DNA from: Anaerolineales bacterium
GTDB lineage: Bacteria; Chloroflexota; Anaerolineae; 4572-78; J111
Assembly: GCA_020634935.1 (NCBI GenBank)
Contig: JACKAT010000027.1
Span: 6,971 to 70,970 of the forward strand
Reading direction: 5' to 3'
Length of the DNA: 64,000 bases
Positions 17,027 through 25,172 of this stretch are shown one piece after another. Position numbers and translations under genes: made by a program. The notes under the pieces are model-generated. The model was not told the DNA's origin and searched no databases. It was given only the letters and a program-made list of their open reading frames with translations. Position 1 is the first letter of the stretch; every line of letters begins with the position of its first letter.

Positions 17027-18994
17027 TTATTTGTTCCGTACTCGACTTTTTATCATGTTGTCCTTAACTACCTCGGTTAAACCGATGACCTGACCTTCTT
17101 GGGCTAATTTTTGCCAGCGCGGGTTGCGAATAGGCGGGCATTCCCAAGCAGCCGGCGGGGTATTGGCCCGCAGCCCTTTGAATGCAGTCAAGATACCACA
17201 GTGATAACAGTGCTCGCGGCAGTCCACTTTGGTTTCCCCTTTTTCGGCGGCATACCAGTCCAGCAGCAGCCAGCGTTTTTCGACCCCCGCGTTGATGTGA
17301 TCCCACGGAAAAATCTCATCAGCCGGCCGGTTGCGGTGGGCATACCAGGCCGGATCGAGCCCGTGCTCGGCAAAGGCCTCGAGCCAGGCCGCCGGGCGAT
17401 GCCATTCCTTCCAGGCATCGAATTTGGCCCCTTTCTCCCAAGCCGATTGAATAACCGGCCCCAAGCGTCGATCCCCACGGGATAGGAAGGCTTCCATCAA
17501 GGTCTCTTCCGGTTCGTTCCAATTGAAGATGATGCCGCCGGTTCGGCCAAATTCTTGGCGCATTAGGGCCTGTTTGCGGCGGATGTCGTCCAAATTGGCC
17601 AGTTCAGCCCATTGAAACGGCGTGTGCGGTTTCGGGACAAAGGTGCTGACCCCCACCCGTACTTTGGCCCGGTTGCCGTGATACTTCCGGCCGATCTCCA
17701 GTACTCGCTTAGCCAGCTTAGCAATGGCGATGACATCCTCATCGGTTTCCGTCGGCTGGCCGATCATAAAGTAGAGTTTGATCAAGCGCCAGCCCCGGCT
17801 GAAAACGTCGTCGGCGGTCTGCAACAGGTCTTCGGTGCTGATGTATTTGTTGATGACCTGGCGCATCCGGTCGGTGGCCGCTTCTGGGGCAAAGGTAAAG
17901 CTGGCCTTGCGCGTACCTTCCAGCATCTCTAACAGATCGGCTGAAAACGACTCAATACGCAGGCTGGGCAGCGAGATACTGAGCGCTTGATCGCCATATT
18001 TTTCGGAAATAGCTTTAACCAGCGGTCCGATCTGGGTGTAGTCGCTGCTACTGAGCGACAGCAGCCCGATCTCTTCGTGGCCGGTATGAGTGACGATGTT
18101 ATCGACCGTATCGATCAACTCGACCACCGACCGCTCCCGCACCGGCCGAAAAACCATGCCGGCCTGGCAGAAGCGACAGCCCCGAGTACAACCACGCTGA
18201 ATCTCAATCGAGGCCCGGTTAAAGACAACATCAACAAACGGCACAATGAAGCGCGTAACCGGCGGCGGCATCAGCGGGGTGATGCGCTTGACGAGGTGGC
18301 TTTCGGTCACCTCCTCCAGCGGTTCGACATTAGAAATGGTACCGTCCGACTCATAGTAGGTGAAGCTGTAAAATCGCGGTACGTACACGCCGGGAATTTT
18401 AGCCAGCCGGCGCAACTGCGTGTCGCGATCGGCCTGCTCGACTTCACGCATGGCCAGCATGATTTCGACAATGACATCTTCGCCCTCGCCCATCACAAAG
18501 AAATCGAAAAAGTCGGCCATCGGTTCGGGGTTGAAGACCGCGTTCCCGCCCGCGCAAACCAGCGGATAAGTCGCATCGCGGTCGCGGCTGCGCAGCGGCA
18601 TCTGAGCCAGATCAAGCATGGTCAGCACGTTGGTATAAAGTTGCTCGTAGGGCAAACTAACACCGATCAGATCAAAATCGCGCAGTTCGCGACGGCTCTC
18701 TAACGCGTACAGGGGCATTTGGATCGCCCGCATCTGGGCGGCCATATCCGGCCAGGGGATATAGGCTCGTTCGGCCAGACTGTCGGCCCGTTTGTTGAGC
18801 AAATCGTATAGAATGGCCAGTCCCAAGTTGCTCATGCCCAAATCGTATACATCGGGAAAGACCAGCGCGACTTTGGTCAGGATATGGGGATCGGCCCAAT
18901 CTTTGGCGACGCTGTTATATTCTCCGCCGATGTAGCGGGCCGGTTTTTGGACCTTGGCTAAGATCCGGTCAAGCTGCCGGTCATTGATTCGCAT
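17027..18994 (-). CDS. TIGR03960-type B12-binding radical SAM protein
   Basis: A 655-residue radical SAM protein. The N-terminal part resembles the family's cobalamin-binding-like region (VALVFPDVYDLGMSNLGL ...). The radical SAM core carries the cluster motif CTRGCRFC (CxxxCxxC) followed by a SLSSSDY segment. The C-terminal part has HCYHCGIL. This is the large half of a pair often found next to or fused with a small TIGR03936 (DUF2344) partner involved in rRNA/ribosomal modification near rplU-rpmA in other bacteria; that partner is not in this window. The start is ATG 18994, with AGGAG seven bases upstream; the frame stays open for 23 codons further but without a signal. The exact substrate is unknown. 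Confidence 0.85.
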   Translation of the reverse strand: MRINDRQLDRILAKVQKPARYIGGEYNSVAKDWADPHILTKVALVFPDVYDLGMSNLGLAILYDLLNKRADSLAERAYIPWPDMAAQMRAIQMPLYALESRRELRDFDLIGVSLPYEQLYTNVLTMLDLAQMPLRSRDRDATYPLVCAGGNAVFNPEPMADFFDFFVMGEGEDVIVEIMLAMREVEQADRDTQLRRLAKIPGVYVPRFYSFTYYESDGTISNVEPLEEVTESHLVKRITPLMPPPVTRFIVPFVDVVFNRASIEIQRGCTRGCRFCQAGMVFRPVRERSVVELIDTVDNIVTHTGHEEIGLLSLSSSDYTQIGPLVKAISEKYGDQALSISLPSLRIESFSADLLEMLEGTRKASFTFAPEAATDRMRQVINKYISTEDLLQTADDVFSRGWRLIKLYFMIGQPTETDEDVIAIAKLAKRVLEIGRKYHGNRAKVRVGVSTFVPKPHTPFQWAELANLDDIRRKQALMRQEFGRTGGIIFNWNEPEETLMEAFLSRGDRRLGPVIQSAWEKGAKFDAWKEWHRPAAWLEAFAEHGLDPAWYAHRNRPADEIFPWDHINAGVEKRWLLLDWYAAEKGETKVDCREHCYHCGILTAFKGLRANTPPAAWECPPIRNPRWQKLAQEGQVIGLTEVVKDNMIKSRVRNK

Positions 18995-19209
18995 AGATAA
19001 TCTCCTGGGCGCTGCTCCAATTAAGTTCTGGTCAGGGTAATGATGGGTAGTATCATAGCACAAAAGAGAGGGCGACTCAAACTCAATTGGCTATGTTGCT
19101 AATGAGATTGACAACTCTGGGGGCAAGCATTATAGTTCCGGGTGACGCCGAGCCTGATGGCATTAGCGGGCTTGGCTCGATCAAGAAATTAAGGAATATC
19201 CTGAGGACG

Positions 19210-19833
19210 ATGACTTTACACTCAAAAATCAATGATCTTATTCGCCACGGGTTAAGCCTGATGGTGATCAGTTTAGTTATGGTTGGCTGCCAATCGTTGA
19301 TGGGCGGCTATGAATTTAAGGGCAGCCAGTTGGACCCGCCGCTGCCGGTGCCTGAGTTTGAATTAATGAGCACCACCGGCGAACCATTTCATCTTAGCGA
19401 TGCCGCCGGCCGCCTGACGCTGGTCTATTTCGGCTATACCTTCTGCCCTGATGTCTGCCCTTTGACAATGGCCGATGTTAAGCAGGCTCTGGCCCAAATG
19501 GATAACCCGGATCAGGTCAACGTGGTTTTTATTTCCGTCGATCCGGAGCGGGATACACCGGAAGTGCTGGCCCGCTATCTTCACGCCTTTAGCCCTGATT
19601 TCATTGGCCTAACGGATGATTTTGAAAAAACCCAAGACGTTATGGTCGCGTTCGGCGCGTTTGCCGAGAAAGAGGATGCTGCGGACTCTGCCGCGGGTTA
19701 TCTGGTCAGCCACACCTCCCGGCTGTACCTGCTCGATCCGCAGGGCGAGATTATCTTGACCTATTCTTTTGGCTTTGAGCCGGATGATCTGCGAGCGGAT
19801 TTGGAGTATTTGCTTGAGCAGGGGGAGGGGTGA
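19210..19833 (+). CDS. Sco1/SenC-family copper chaperone lipoprotein
   Basis: A 207-residue thioredoxin-fold protein. An N-terminal hydrophobic segment with lipobox VMVGC (Cys about 25) predicts a membrane-anchored lipoprotein facing outside. The copper ligands are present: CPDVC in YTFCPDVCP, and a distal His in LVSHTSRLYLL. Sco proteins deliver copper to, or reduce, the CuA site of cytochrome c oxidase. No oxidase genes are in this window. The start is placed at ATG 19210, next to a GAGGA, giving a normal signal sequence; the longer frame from 19087 has an unlikely N-terminus. Confidence 0.88.
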   Translation: MTLHSKINDLIRHGLSLMVISLVMVGCQSLMGGYEFKGSQLDPPLPVPEFELMSTTGEPFHLSDAAGRLTLVYFGYTFCPDVCPLTMADVKQALAQMDNPDQVNVVFISVDPERDTPEVLARYLHAFSPDFIGLTDDFEKTQDVMVAFGAFAEKEDAADSAAGYLVSHTSRLYLLDPQGEIILTYSFGFEPDDLRADLEYLLEQGEG

Positions 19834-20188
19834 GAGATTAGGGGGTGATCGCTTCTCGTAAAAACAATGGGGTCAAAAATATCAAAGTAACTCACGGCAA
19901 CCTGAGGAGAGGAAGCCAGATTAAAGGGGAATTTTGCCGTCTACTGATAATCAATTATCCAGACGCATCGCCGGGTGGGTGGATATGGCTATTGTTTTCA
20001 AGCCTTGCGTCGGTTAGAATGGCCTAATACCGAATATTTTTCACATCATAGAACCTTAACAATCTTAATTCCGAGCCAGAATTTTCCTGATAGTGCTTGA
20101 TACTATATGATATGGAGCCGTTATCCCAGATAAAGACGGTTTCATGCGAGACGATGCATTGTCCCAATCCAATTATACCCTATGCAAC
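19834..20188. other. Intergenic stretch with no gene recognised
   Basis: A 60-codon frame (19845-20027) has no ribosome binding site and no recognisable motif. AT content rises toward 20040-20190. I see no RNA fold or repeat I can name. Confidence 0.3.
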
Positions 20189-20233
20189 TTGACATATTAT
20201 ATCCTGTCATGGTACAATTAGAACATTCGTTCT
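20189..20233 (+). promoter_or_regulatory. Promoter of cassette gene A1 with LexA/DinR-like box
   Basis: TTGACA (20189-20194), 18 bases, TACAAT (20213-20218). Directly after it, AGAACATTCGTTCT (20220-20233) covers the predicted start site. Its GAAC-N4-GTTC core is that of Gram-positive LexA/DinR boxes (consensus CGAACRNRYGTTYG; 11 of 14 positions fit). A leader of about 140 bases follows before the ATG. Confidence 0.6.
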
Positions 20234-20367
20234 GTTTAGATCAAATCGTCTGGCCATCTTTGAAGATGCGGCTCGGTATTACTTTCTCCGGCTGGCCTGG
20301 TAACCACAGTCCTCAATACTCTCAACCCCACTTATATTTTTGATAACTTATTTATAGTGAGAAGCCA

Positions 20368-20700
20368 ATGAATTTCCCCCTCGACACGAACAATGACCAG
20401 GCCACGAGCTTATCCCCTCTCGACCACGAAGAACGTATTGTGGTATTACAACCGGTGACAATTCAAATATTTGATGGTCAAAACATCTACTCACCCAGTA
20501 AACTAAGGCCCATAAAAGAACTGCCTTATTCTGAGTTTCTTGAAAAATATGCTGACCAACCCAATCTGGTCAGAGTTTGCTTTGAGAAAACCAGTTGCTC
20601 TGACACGCTCTTTCAAAATTCAGAGGTTGTTACCGCTTATGGGGTTGGTACAGATTGTTGGTATATCGATATTACGGCTCTAAATCATAACAATGATTGA
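20368..20700 (+). CDS. Cassette protein A1, small conserved protein of unknown function
   Basis: A 110-residue soluble protein I do not recognise. It is clearly paralogous to A2 (24691-25011). Shared blocks are IY-PSK near residue 40, Y-EFL--YAD-P, RVCF, a D/E-TL segment, SEV-TAYGVG and DCWY near the C-terminus. The conserved Cys residues (in RVCF and DCWY) could bind metal or form a disulfide. The gene converges on B1 with a 9-base gap and is preceded by a weak Shine-Dalgarno (GAGAAG). The promoter carries a LexA-like box, so induction on DNA damage is predicted. Duplication together with B and C argues that it acts with them. Confidence 0.75.
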   Translation: MNFPLDTNNDQATSLSPLDHEERIVVLQPVTIQIFDGQNIYSPSKLRPIKELPYSEFLEKYADQPNLVRVCFEKTSCSDTLFQNSEVVTAYGVGTDCWYIDITALNHNND

Positions 20701-20709
20701 AGCTGCCTG

Positions 20710-22608
20710 TTAAATTCGCTTCACTCGAATAAATCTTCCGGCTATAACCACCTCTGGATCAATAAAAAATTTTAATGGATTGGGAATTTCCCCGGTCCGT
20801 TTTTTTTGGTCATAGGAATCTTGGATAGCTGCGGTATCGACACCACTTTCCATAATAATAATATGTTCGCTGTTCTCATTGCCGGATTCAAGTCGTAAAT
20901 GGCGTAGACTTTTATCATGTTTATTGATGGGGCGATACTTTTTTATGACCTCCAAGGGTGGTTGGTTGGCGTCTGTGTAGATGACAAAAGCCCCGATGTC
21001 ACCATCATTTAGAGATGATTGCTGATGAATCAAAACGGTATCACCGGAATAAATATGATAATCCTGCATACTATGGCCTACAATCCTCGCTCCAAAAAAA
21101 TGTATAGGTTCTTGCTTCTCAGCCTGTTTGATTATTAAATGATTCTGGACCTCGATATTTTCTCCTTGAATTAAACTTAATCCCGCCGCAACACTATTAG
21201 CCACAGGTATAGGCCAAATATAGCTTTTTACAAACTCGTCTGATGACCCACTCCCTATGTGTAAAATAGGTTCAATAACTTCGCCACTAATGTAAACGTC
21301 ATAAACATGTTTGATTTCAAAATGACGATGAGGAGTCTGATAGTAATTATTTAATCTCTCCCAATCTGTTTCATATTCCGCTAATACAATACAGGGTTGA
21401 CTACTATCCAGTGGTTCTAAAAAGTAATGGTCGTCGGTTTTAGAAAATTTTCTTAAGCCTGCTTCAAGTTTGTCATTCTGTTTGGTCAAGATAAGGACGA
21501 TTTTTCCATGCAGTTGGTGCGGCGAAACTTTTGCATCGATCAACAACCAATCACCCTGAGCCAAATCGGCTCCGATCGTCACTGCCGGGTCAATTTCCAA
21601 AATGTAGTCCGCATCCTCAACTGACTTTACTTTGCCCGGATCAATCACCACCTTTTCAGGGGGAGAAGAGGTCTCAACCTCCTCGTAATCTTGTCCGGAG
21701 AGCAGATTGAGTCGGGTAATCAAGTGCCCCGTAATACAGCCTTGCCCTTTGGAAACCTCGAATAGCGGTAGCTCTCTTTCTTTAGCCGGTGTATCGGTTG
21801 ATGATGGCGCTTTGGACCGCTTGCTTTTGCCCCCTTTTAGTGCTTCGATTTTATCCTGCTGTTCGCGGATTGCTTGAACCAATGCCTCTTTGTTAACTCT
21901 GGCAACGATGCTTTCTTGCAAGGCATTTCGTAGCGCTTGGTTGCAGGCATACTCGGCTTCGTCGATGTTCGATAATCTCTCGTTGATAATGGCTAGCCCT
22001 AGATAGGCTAACGATTTAAGTTGGAACCAACTCGTGCCTTTAAATTGGTCTATGCTGTTCTCTAATAAGGTTTTTGCTTCTTGCCGGGATTGTTCATTGG
22101 TCTCAAAATTGGAGTTTAAAGCCAGGGCAGCCTGTAACAAATAAAATTTACCACAGCCGGTTTTAAGCTGATCTAGGTCGGTAATATATTCAATAACTTT
22201 TTTATCATCGGCGATTAACACTCTGTCAGTGTCCAGATCTAAATATATCTGGCTAATCAGTGAGCCAAGACGGCTCAGCTTTTTTGCAGTTACGGGATCG
22301 CTTTCCAGCCAAAATTCAGAGATTTTATAAATATCTTGCAGATAATTATCAGAGGAAAGCGACTCATCGAGGCCGCTGTTCATCAAGCTGATTAAAAAGC
22401 TACCTGGCCGTTCAGAATTCAATGGAGGTTGATCCAAAGTATTTAGCTTAGCTCGAATCTCGGCGATTTTTTTTGTGGCTGTAATAAACTGTTCCTTAAG
22501 TTTGGCATCAGATGATATTTGAGATAACGTGTAATTCTGTTTAAGCTCAGTTAGTTGGTTAACCCCGTCAAGCGCCGCTTGTTTTAATTCATCCATCTGG
22601 TTTGTCAT
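20710..22608 (-). CDS. Cassette protein B1, tandem S24-fold self-cleaving peptidase-like protein
   Basis: A 632-residue cytoplasmic protein. Residues 1-250 are helical and TPR-like, with an AYLGLAIINERLSNIDEAE repeat-type helix pair. About 280-450 is a degenerate S24 (LexA/UmuD) fold: it ends in GDWLLI like LexA strands, but the nucleophile position aligns with Val. About 460-632 is an intact S24 domain with scissile Ala475-Gly476 in SVAAGLSL, nucleophile Ser513 in VGHSMQD and general-base Lys556 in EVIKKY. Spacing from Ala-Gly to Ser (37) is close to LexA. Autocleavage would release the TPR/pseudo-S24 part. The start is ATG 22608, with GAGGT upstream; the open frame further upstream overlaps C1. 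It follows C1 by 79 bases, probably in one operon. No DNA-binding domain is evident. Confidence 0.82.
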   Translation of the reverse strand: MTNQMDELKQAALDGVNQLTELKQNYTLSQISSDAKLKEQFITATKKIAEIRAKLNTLDQPPLNSERPGSFLISLMNSGLDESLSSDNYLQDIYKISEFWLESDPVTAKKLSRLGSLISQIYLDLDTDRVLIADDKKVIEYITDLDQLKTGCGKFYLLQAALALNSNFETNEQSRQEAKTLLENSIDQFKGTSWFQLKSLAYLGLAIINERLSNIDEAEYACNQALRNALQESIVARVNKEALVQAIREQQDKIEALKGGKSKRSKAPSSTDTPAKERELPLFEVSKGQGCITGHLITRLNLLSGQDYEEVETSSPPEKVVIDPGKVKSVEDADYILEIDPAVTIGADLAQGDWLLIDAKVSPHQLHGKIVLILTKQNDKLEAGLRKFSKTDDHYFLEPLDSSQPCIVLAEYETDWERLNNYYQTPHRHFEIKHVYDVYISGEVIEPILHIGSGSSDEFVKSYIWPIPVANSVAAGLSLIQGENIEVQNHLIIKQAEKQEPIHFFGARIVGHSMQDYHIYSGDTVLIHQQSSLNDGDIGAFVIYTDANQPPLEVIKKYRPINKHDKSLRHLRLESGNENSEHIIIMESGVDTAAIQDSYDQKKRTGEIPNPLKFFIDPEVVIAGRFIRVKRI

Positions 22609-22687
22609 ATCTACCTCACCATAGTCATTGTAAAAAAACAGGCCGGGACCAGAAAGTGACCCCGGCTCAATATAATTCGACCTTATG

Positions 22688-24322
22688 TTAGTCGTGCGAG
22701 GCCCCGTTGCCGTTGATTTCTTCTCCATGCCGGATCGGGATGCGTGGATAAAGCGCCGACGTTCTAACCAGACCTTCCATCTCTTTAGCCGAAGTCATCG
22801 CGCTAATCAAGCCGAGCGTGGCGTTGGAGATTTGTTCCGGTTTCAAGGCTCCGTCTCGTTTCAATTCACGCAGTAACTCGCGGAAGAGTGCCGCTCTGGC
22901 TTCTCCTTCACCTTGACCATCGATAATGCGAGCTTGAGCTTTAGCTCTAGCAGCAATAACCGTCGCCTTGGCTTTCGACTCGGCGATCCGAGCATTGGTT
23001 TCCTCGATACGCTCTTCGATTAACGTATTGACCTCTTTCTCAATTTTCTTCTTAATCTCATCGGGGAAAGTGATCTCGTTGAGATCGACCACCAGCAGTT
23101 TTACCCCTTTACCCAAGGCCGAGCCTTTGGTTTTCTCGGTCATATATTTTTCAAGCTCGGCAATCTTGCGCTCATTGATTTTAGCCGCCAGGTCTGCCCC
23201 TTGGCCTTCAATTTTGAACAAATCTTCGGCATCAACGGCCATAATGGCATCCTTAACCGTGCTGGCCAGCGGGAATTTGACCGAGCCCCAAACGTCCGTG
23301 GCCCGACGAGCGGCGAGGATAGCCGTTCGCTTGTAGATTTTGTTATAGTCGTCGCCGACTTTCTCTTCTTTTTCCAATTCGGCTAATTCTTTTTTGGCCG
23401 AATTTAAGGTCTCTTCAGCGGTCTTTATTTCTTCTGGGGCGGCCCCGGTTGTTTTTAACTGATTAAAAGCTTTTTCGGCATCGGTTACAGCTTGCTGAAA
23501 ACGAGCGAGCGTATCTTCGGCGGGTTCAATTTGAGCGGCGTGCAGCACCTTAACCTCCAATGGTATTCGATCGCGGGTTAAAACATTGCTGAGCGGATTG
23601 ACCGCACCCGCCGGCAGCAGCGGCAAAATGGCCTTGATCTGTTCCTGACGACCGAGCATCCACGAGCCGGCCCCAACCGCCCGGGTAATCAATCCTTGGC
23701 GCTGTAATACCACCACCTGCCCGATATGAACCACCAGCCAGCCCGGACCACCAAAATTTTCCAACCGTTCGATATCATCCTCATTGCCTTTGAGTTTACC
23801 ACCCCCATCTACCACCACCATAAAGTGACCAATCCCTAGGACGCTAAATAAGGTGTGGACAAAAGCATAAAAAAAGGCTCGATAATGAGGGCCGGTATGC
23901 CATTTGGAAACAACCACCGACGCCGCCGCAATAACCAAGGTGAACGGTATTCCAACCGTGAGTATGGCGCCAACCACGCTAATTAAGAGGATGAGTAGAG
24001 CATCGCCCAGGGTTAGCATTCCTGTTGAGGTACCAGTTACAAACTCACGCAGCGCCGGGGTGAGGTAAATAAGGTGAATAATTAAAAATGCAGCCAAAAG
24101 ATGGAGATATCCCAACAAAAACAGATTACGGCCTTGGTGTTTTTTGAAACCCCAGCCAATAAGGGCTAGAGTGGCTAAAAAGAAAAAAACGCTACCTATC
24201 ACATAGTTAACGCTTGCAACTAAGCCGCTAATGGCTAAAATAACTGCGAAAATTCCTAGTCGAATAAATGTTCCTCGCCCCGTCATGGTTTGTGGCTTTA
24301 AACGAACAAACTGTGTTGACAT
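22688..24322 (-). CDS. Cassette protein C1, polytopic SPFH/Band 7-like protein
   Basis: A 544-residue membrane protein. There are about four transmembrane segments in residues 15-150 (around 20-40, 43-60, 70-90 and 105-140). A Band 7/SPFH-type region follows (about 175-400) with LTRDRIPLEVKVLHAA and LVVDLNEITFP. A long charged coiled coil is rich in Ala/Lys/Glu (AESKAKATVIAARAKAQARI), as in flotillin-like proteins. The C-terminus is disordered (NGNGASHD). SPFH proteins oligomerise on membranes and organise proteases or signalling complexes. The polytopic N-terminus is unusual, since most SPFH proteins have one anchor. The start is ATG 24322, with AGGAGG close upstream. The paralog C2 has exactly the same length. 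A terminator-like hairpin sits in its leader. Confidence 0.82.
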   Translation of the reverse strand: MSTQFVRLKPQTMTGRGTFIRLGIFAVILAISGLVASVNYVIGSVFFFLATLALIGWGFKKHQGRNLFLLGYLHLLAAFLIIHLIYLTPALREFVTGTSTGMLTLGDALLILLISVVGAILTVGIPFTLVIAAASVVVSKWHTGPHYRAFFYAFVHTLFSVLGIGHFMVVVDGGGKLKGNEDDIERLENFGGPGWLVVHIGQVVVLQRQGLITRAVGAGSWMLGRQEQIKAILPLLPAGAVNPLSNVLTRDRIPLEVKVLHAAQIEPAEDTLARFQQAVTDAEKAFNQLKTTGAAPEEIKTAEETLNSAKKELAELEKEEKVGDDYNKIYKRTAILAARRATDVWGSVKFPLASTVKDAIMAVDAEDLFKIEGQGADLAAKINERKIAELEKYMTEKTKGSALGKGVKLLVVDLNEITFPDEIKKKIEKEVNTLIEERIEETNARIAESKAKATVIAARAKAQARIIDGQGEGEARAALFRELLRELKRDGALKPEQISNATLGLISAMTSAKEMEGLVRTSALYPRIPIRHGEEINGNGASHD

Positions 24323-24338
24323 ATTGCCTCCTATAGAC

Positions 24339-24372
24339 AAAAAGTAAAAAGGCGCCGAACTCGGCAATCGCC
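24339..24372 (-). terminator. Terminator-like hairpin in the C1 leader (possible attenuator)
   Basis: On the minus strand, GGCG-att-GCCGA-gt-TCGGC-GCC is followed by TTTTTACTTTTT, ending 17 bases before the C1 start and just before AGGAGG. No minus-strand gene ends here, so it is best read as a conditional terminator of C1's own mRNA. The stem is short and bulged. C2 has an equivalent at the same place. Confidence 0.5.
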
Positions 24373-24429
24373 GGTCACTGCGCTTCCTCTTAGCTTATTA
24401 ATGATCTTCGGCTTTTGATTATGACAAGT

Positions 24430-24485
24430 TGTTATGTTAATATGATAACACATTTATTTAGAAAGGAGTCTAGTACCAAAGTACC
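24430..24485. promoter_or_regulatory. Operator-like motifs between C1 and A2
   Basis: A near-palindrome TGTTAT...ATAACA (24430-24450) is followed by AGTACCAAAGTACC (24472-24485). The latter matches 11 of 14 positions of AGTACCCAGGTACT upstream of C2 (29358-29371). Both lie 130-150 bases before a C start codon, so a common regulator is plausible. Confidence 0.4.
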
Positions 24486-24521
24486 ATTAACAATCTGCGA
24501 TTTCAGCGTAATGTTAAGAAC

Positions 24522-24554
24522 TGTACGATAACAGTACGATACCAATACGATAAC
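24522..24554. repeat. Three tandem 11-bp iterons upstream of A2
   Basis: TGTACGATAAC, AGTACGATACC, AATACGATAAC stand head to tail without spacers. The 11-bp period is one DNA helical turn, which would put three identical sites on the same face. This is typical of a cooperative regulator binding site. It lies about 35 bases upstream of the A2 -35 box. Confidence 0.55.
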
Positions 24555-24586
24555 TGAAGGACGCTCTTAAAAAGGTCTAAAATCTA

Positions 24587-24638
24587 TTAGACATTTTTCA
24601 AAAATGGGCTATAATCACGTTGATCAAACAAATGTTCT
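24587..24638 (+). promoter_or_regulatory. Promoter of cassette gene A2 with LexA/DinR-like box
   Basis: TTAGAC (24587-24592), 17 bases, TATAAT (24610-24615). The box CAAACAAATGTTCT (24625-24638) fits 12 of 14 positions of CGAACRNRYGTTYG and lies just past the predicted start site, as at A1 and recN. Confidence 0.6.
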
Positions 24639-24690
24639 AAAAACTCGTACACGTTTAACTGTTTACAACTTACCAGAAATCGGAGCAGCC

Positions 24691-25011
24691 ATGAGCCTTA
24701 CCCTAAAAACCCCAGACCGTCACAGCAACCGCGCCAAATCCGGCAACCTCAGCGATCAGGTGGTCAATTTACAGCCGCTGGCGATGCGTCTGCCTAATCG
24801 CCACGGGATTTATTGCCCCAGCAAATTTGAGCCGAAGAAAACTATGACTTACCGTGAATTTTTGAAAAATTATGCCGATCATCCTCGGCGAATGCGGGTC
24901 TGTTTTGATGAGAACCCCACCTCTGAGACGCTGCTGGAGCGATCGGAAGTGATTACCGCTTATGGAGTTGGCTTGGATTGTTGGTATTGTGTGGATACAC
25001 GTGGGGAATAG
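24691..25011 (+). CDS. Cassette protein A2, paralog of A1
   Basis: A 106-residue soluble protein of unknown function. Aligned with A1, the blocks IYCPSK, EFLKNYADHP, RVCFDE, SEVITAYGVG and LDCWY are conserved, while the N-termini differ. The start is ATG 24691, with GGAG five bases upstream; the longer frame starting at 24604 would overlap the -10 box. It is divergent from C1 and converges on B2. Downstream is a strong terminator at 25146. Likely regulation is by the LexA-like box and the 11-bp iterons upstream. Confidence 0.78.
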   Translation: MSLTLKTPDRHSNRAKSGNLSDQVVNLQPLAMRLPNRHGIYCPSKFEPKKTMTYREFLKNYADHPRRMRVCFDENPTSETLLERSEVITAYGVGLDCWYCVDTRGE

Positions 25012-25057
25012 CTGACGCCGCTCCTGGCGAGGGTTGCGTCTAAAGATATAAAAAGAA

Positions 25058-25137
25058 AACCACAAAGAACCTAAAGAAGTCGCCAAGGCCACGTAGAAAT
25101 GGGGTGAACTTTGGGCTTCTTTGGGAACTCTGTGGTT
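25058..25137. repeat. 80-bp element with 22-bp inverted ends
   Basis: The ends AACCACAAAGAACCTAAAG... and ...CTTTGGGAACTCTGTGGTT pair at 18 of 22 positions. It has no coding capacity and looks MITE-like, lying between the convergent A2 and B2 genes. Confidence 0.6.
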
Positions 25138-25145
25138 AGATTACA

Positions 25146-25169
25146 GGGGCGACCTTGGTCGCCCCTTTT
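25146..25169 (+). terminator. Intrinsic terminator of A2
   Basis: The perfect stem GGGGCGACC/GGTCGCCCC is followed by TTTT on the plus strand. The opposite strand lacks a U-run. Confidence 0.75.
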
Positions 25170-25172
25170 GGT

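Noticed and set aside
19845..20027. 60-codon frame after sco1
   Set aside because: No ribosome binding site, no motif and no conserved composition.
24522..24554. Iterons read as a CRISPR array or replication origin
   Set aside because: Units are 11 bp without spacers and there is no cas gene, dnaA box cluster or rep gene; a regulator site fits better.
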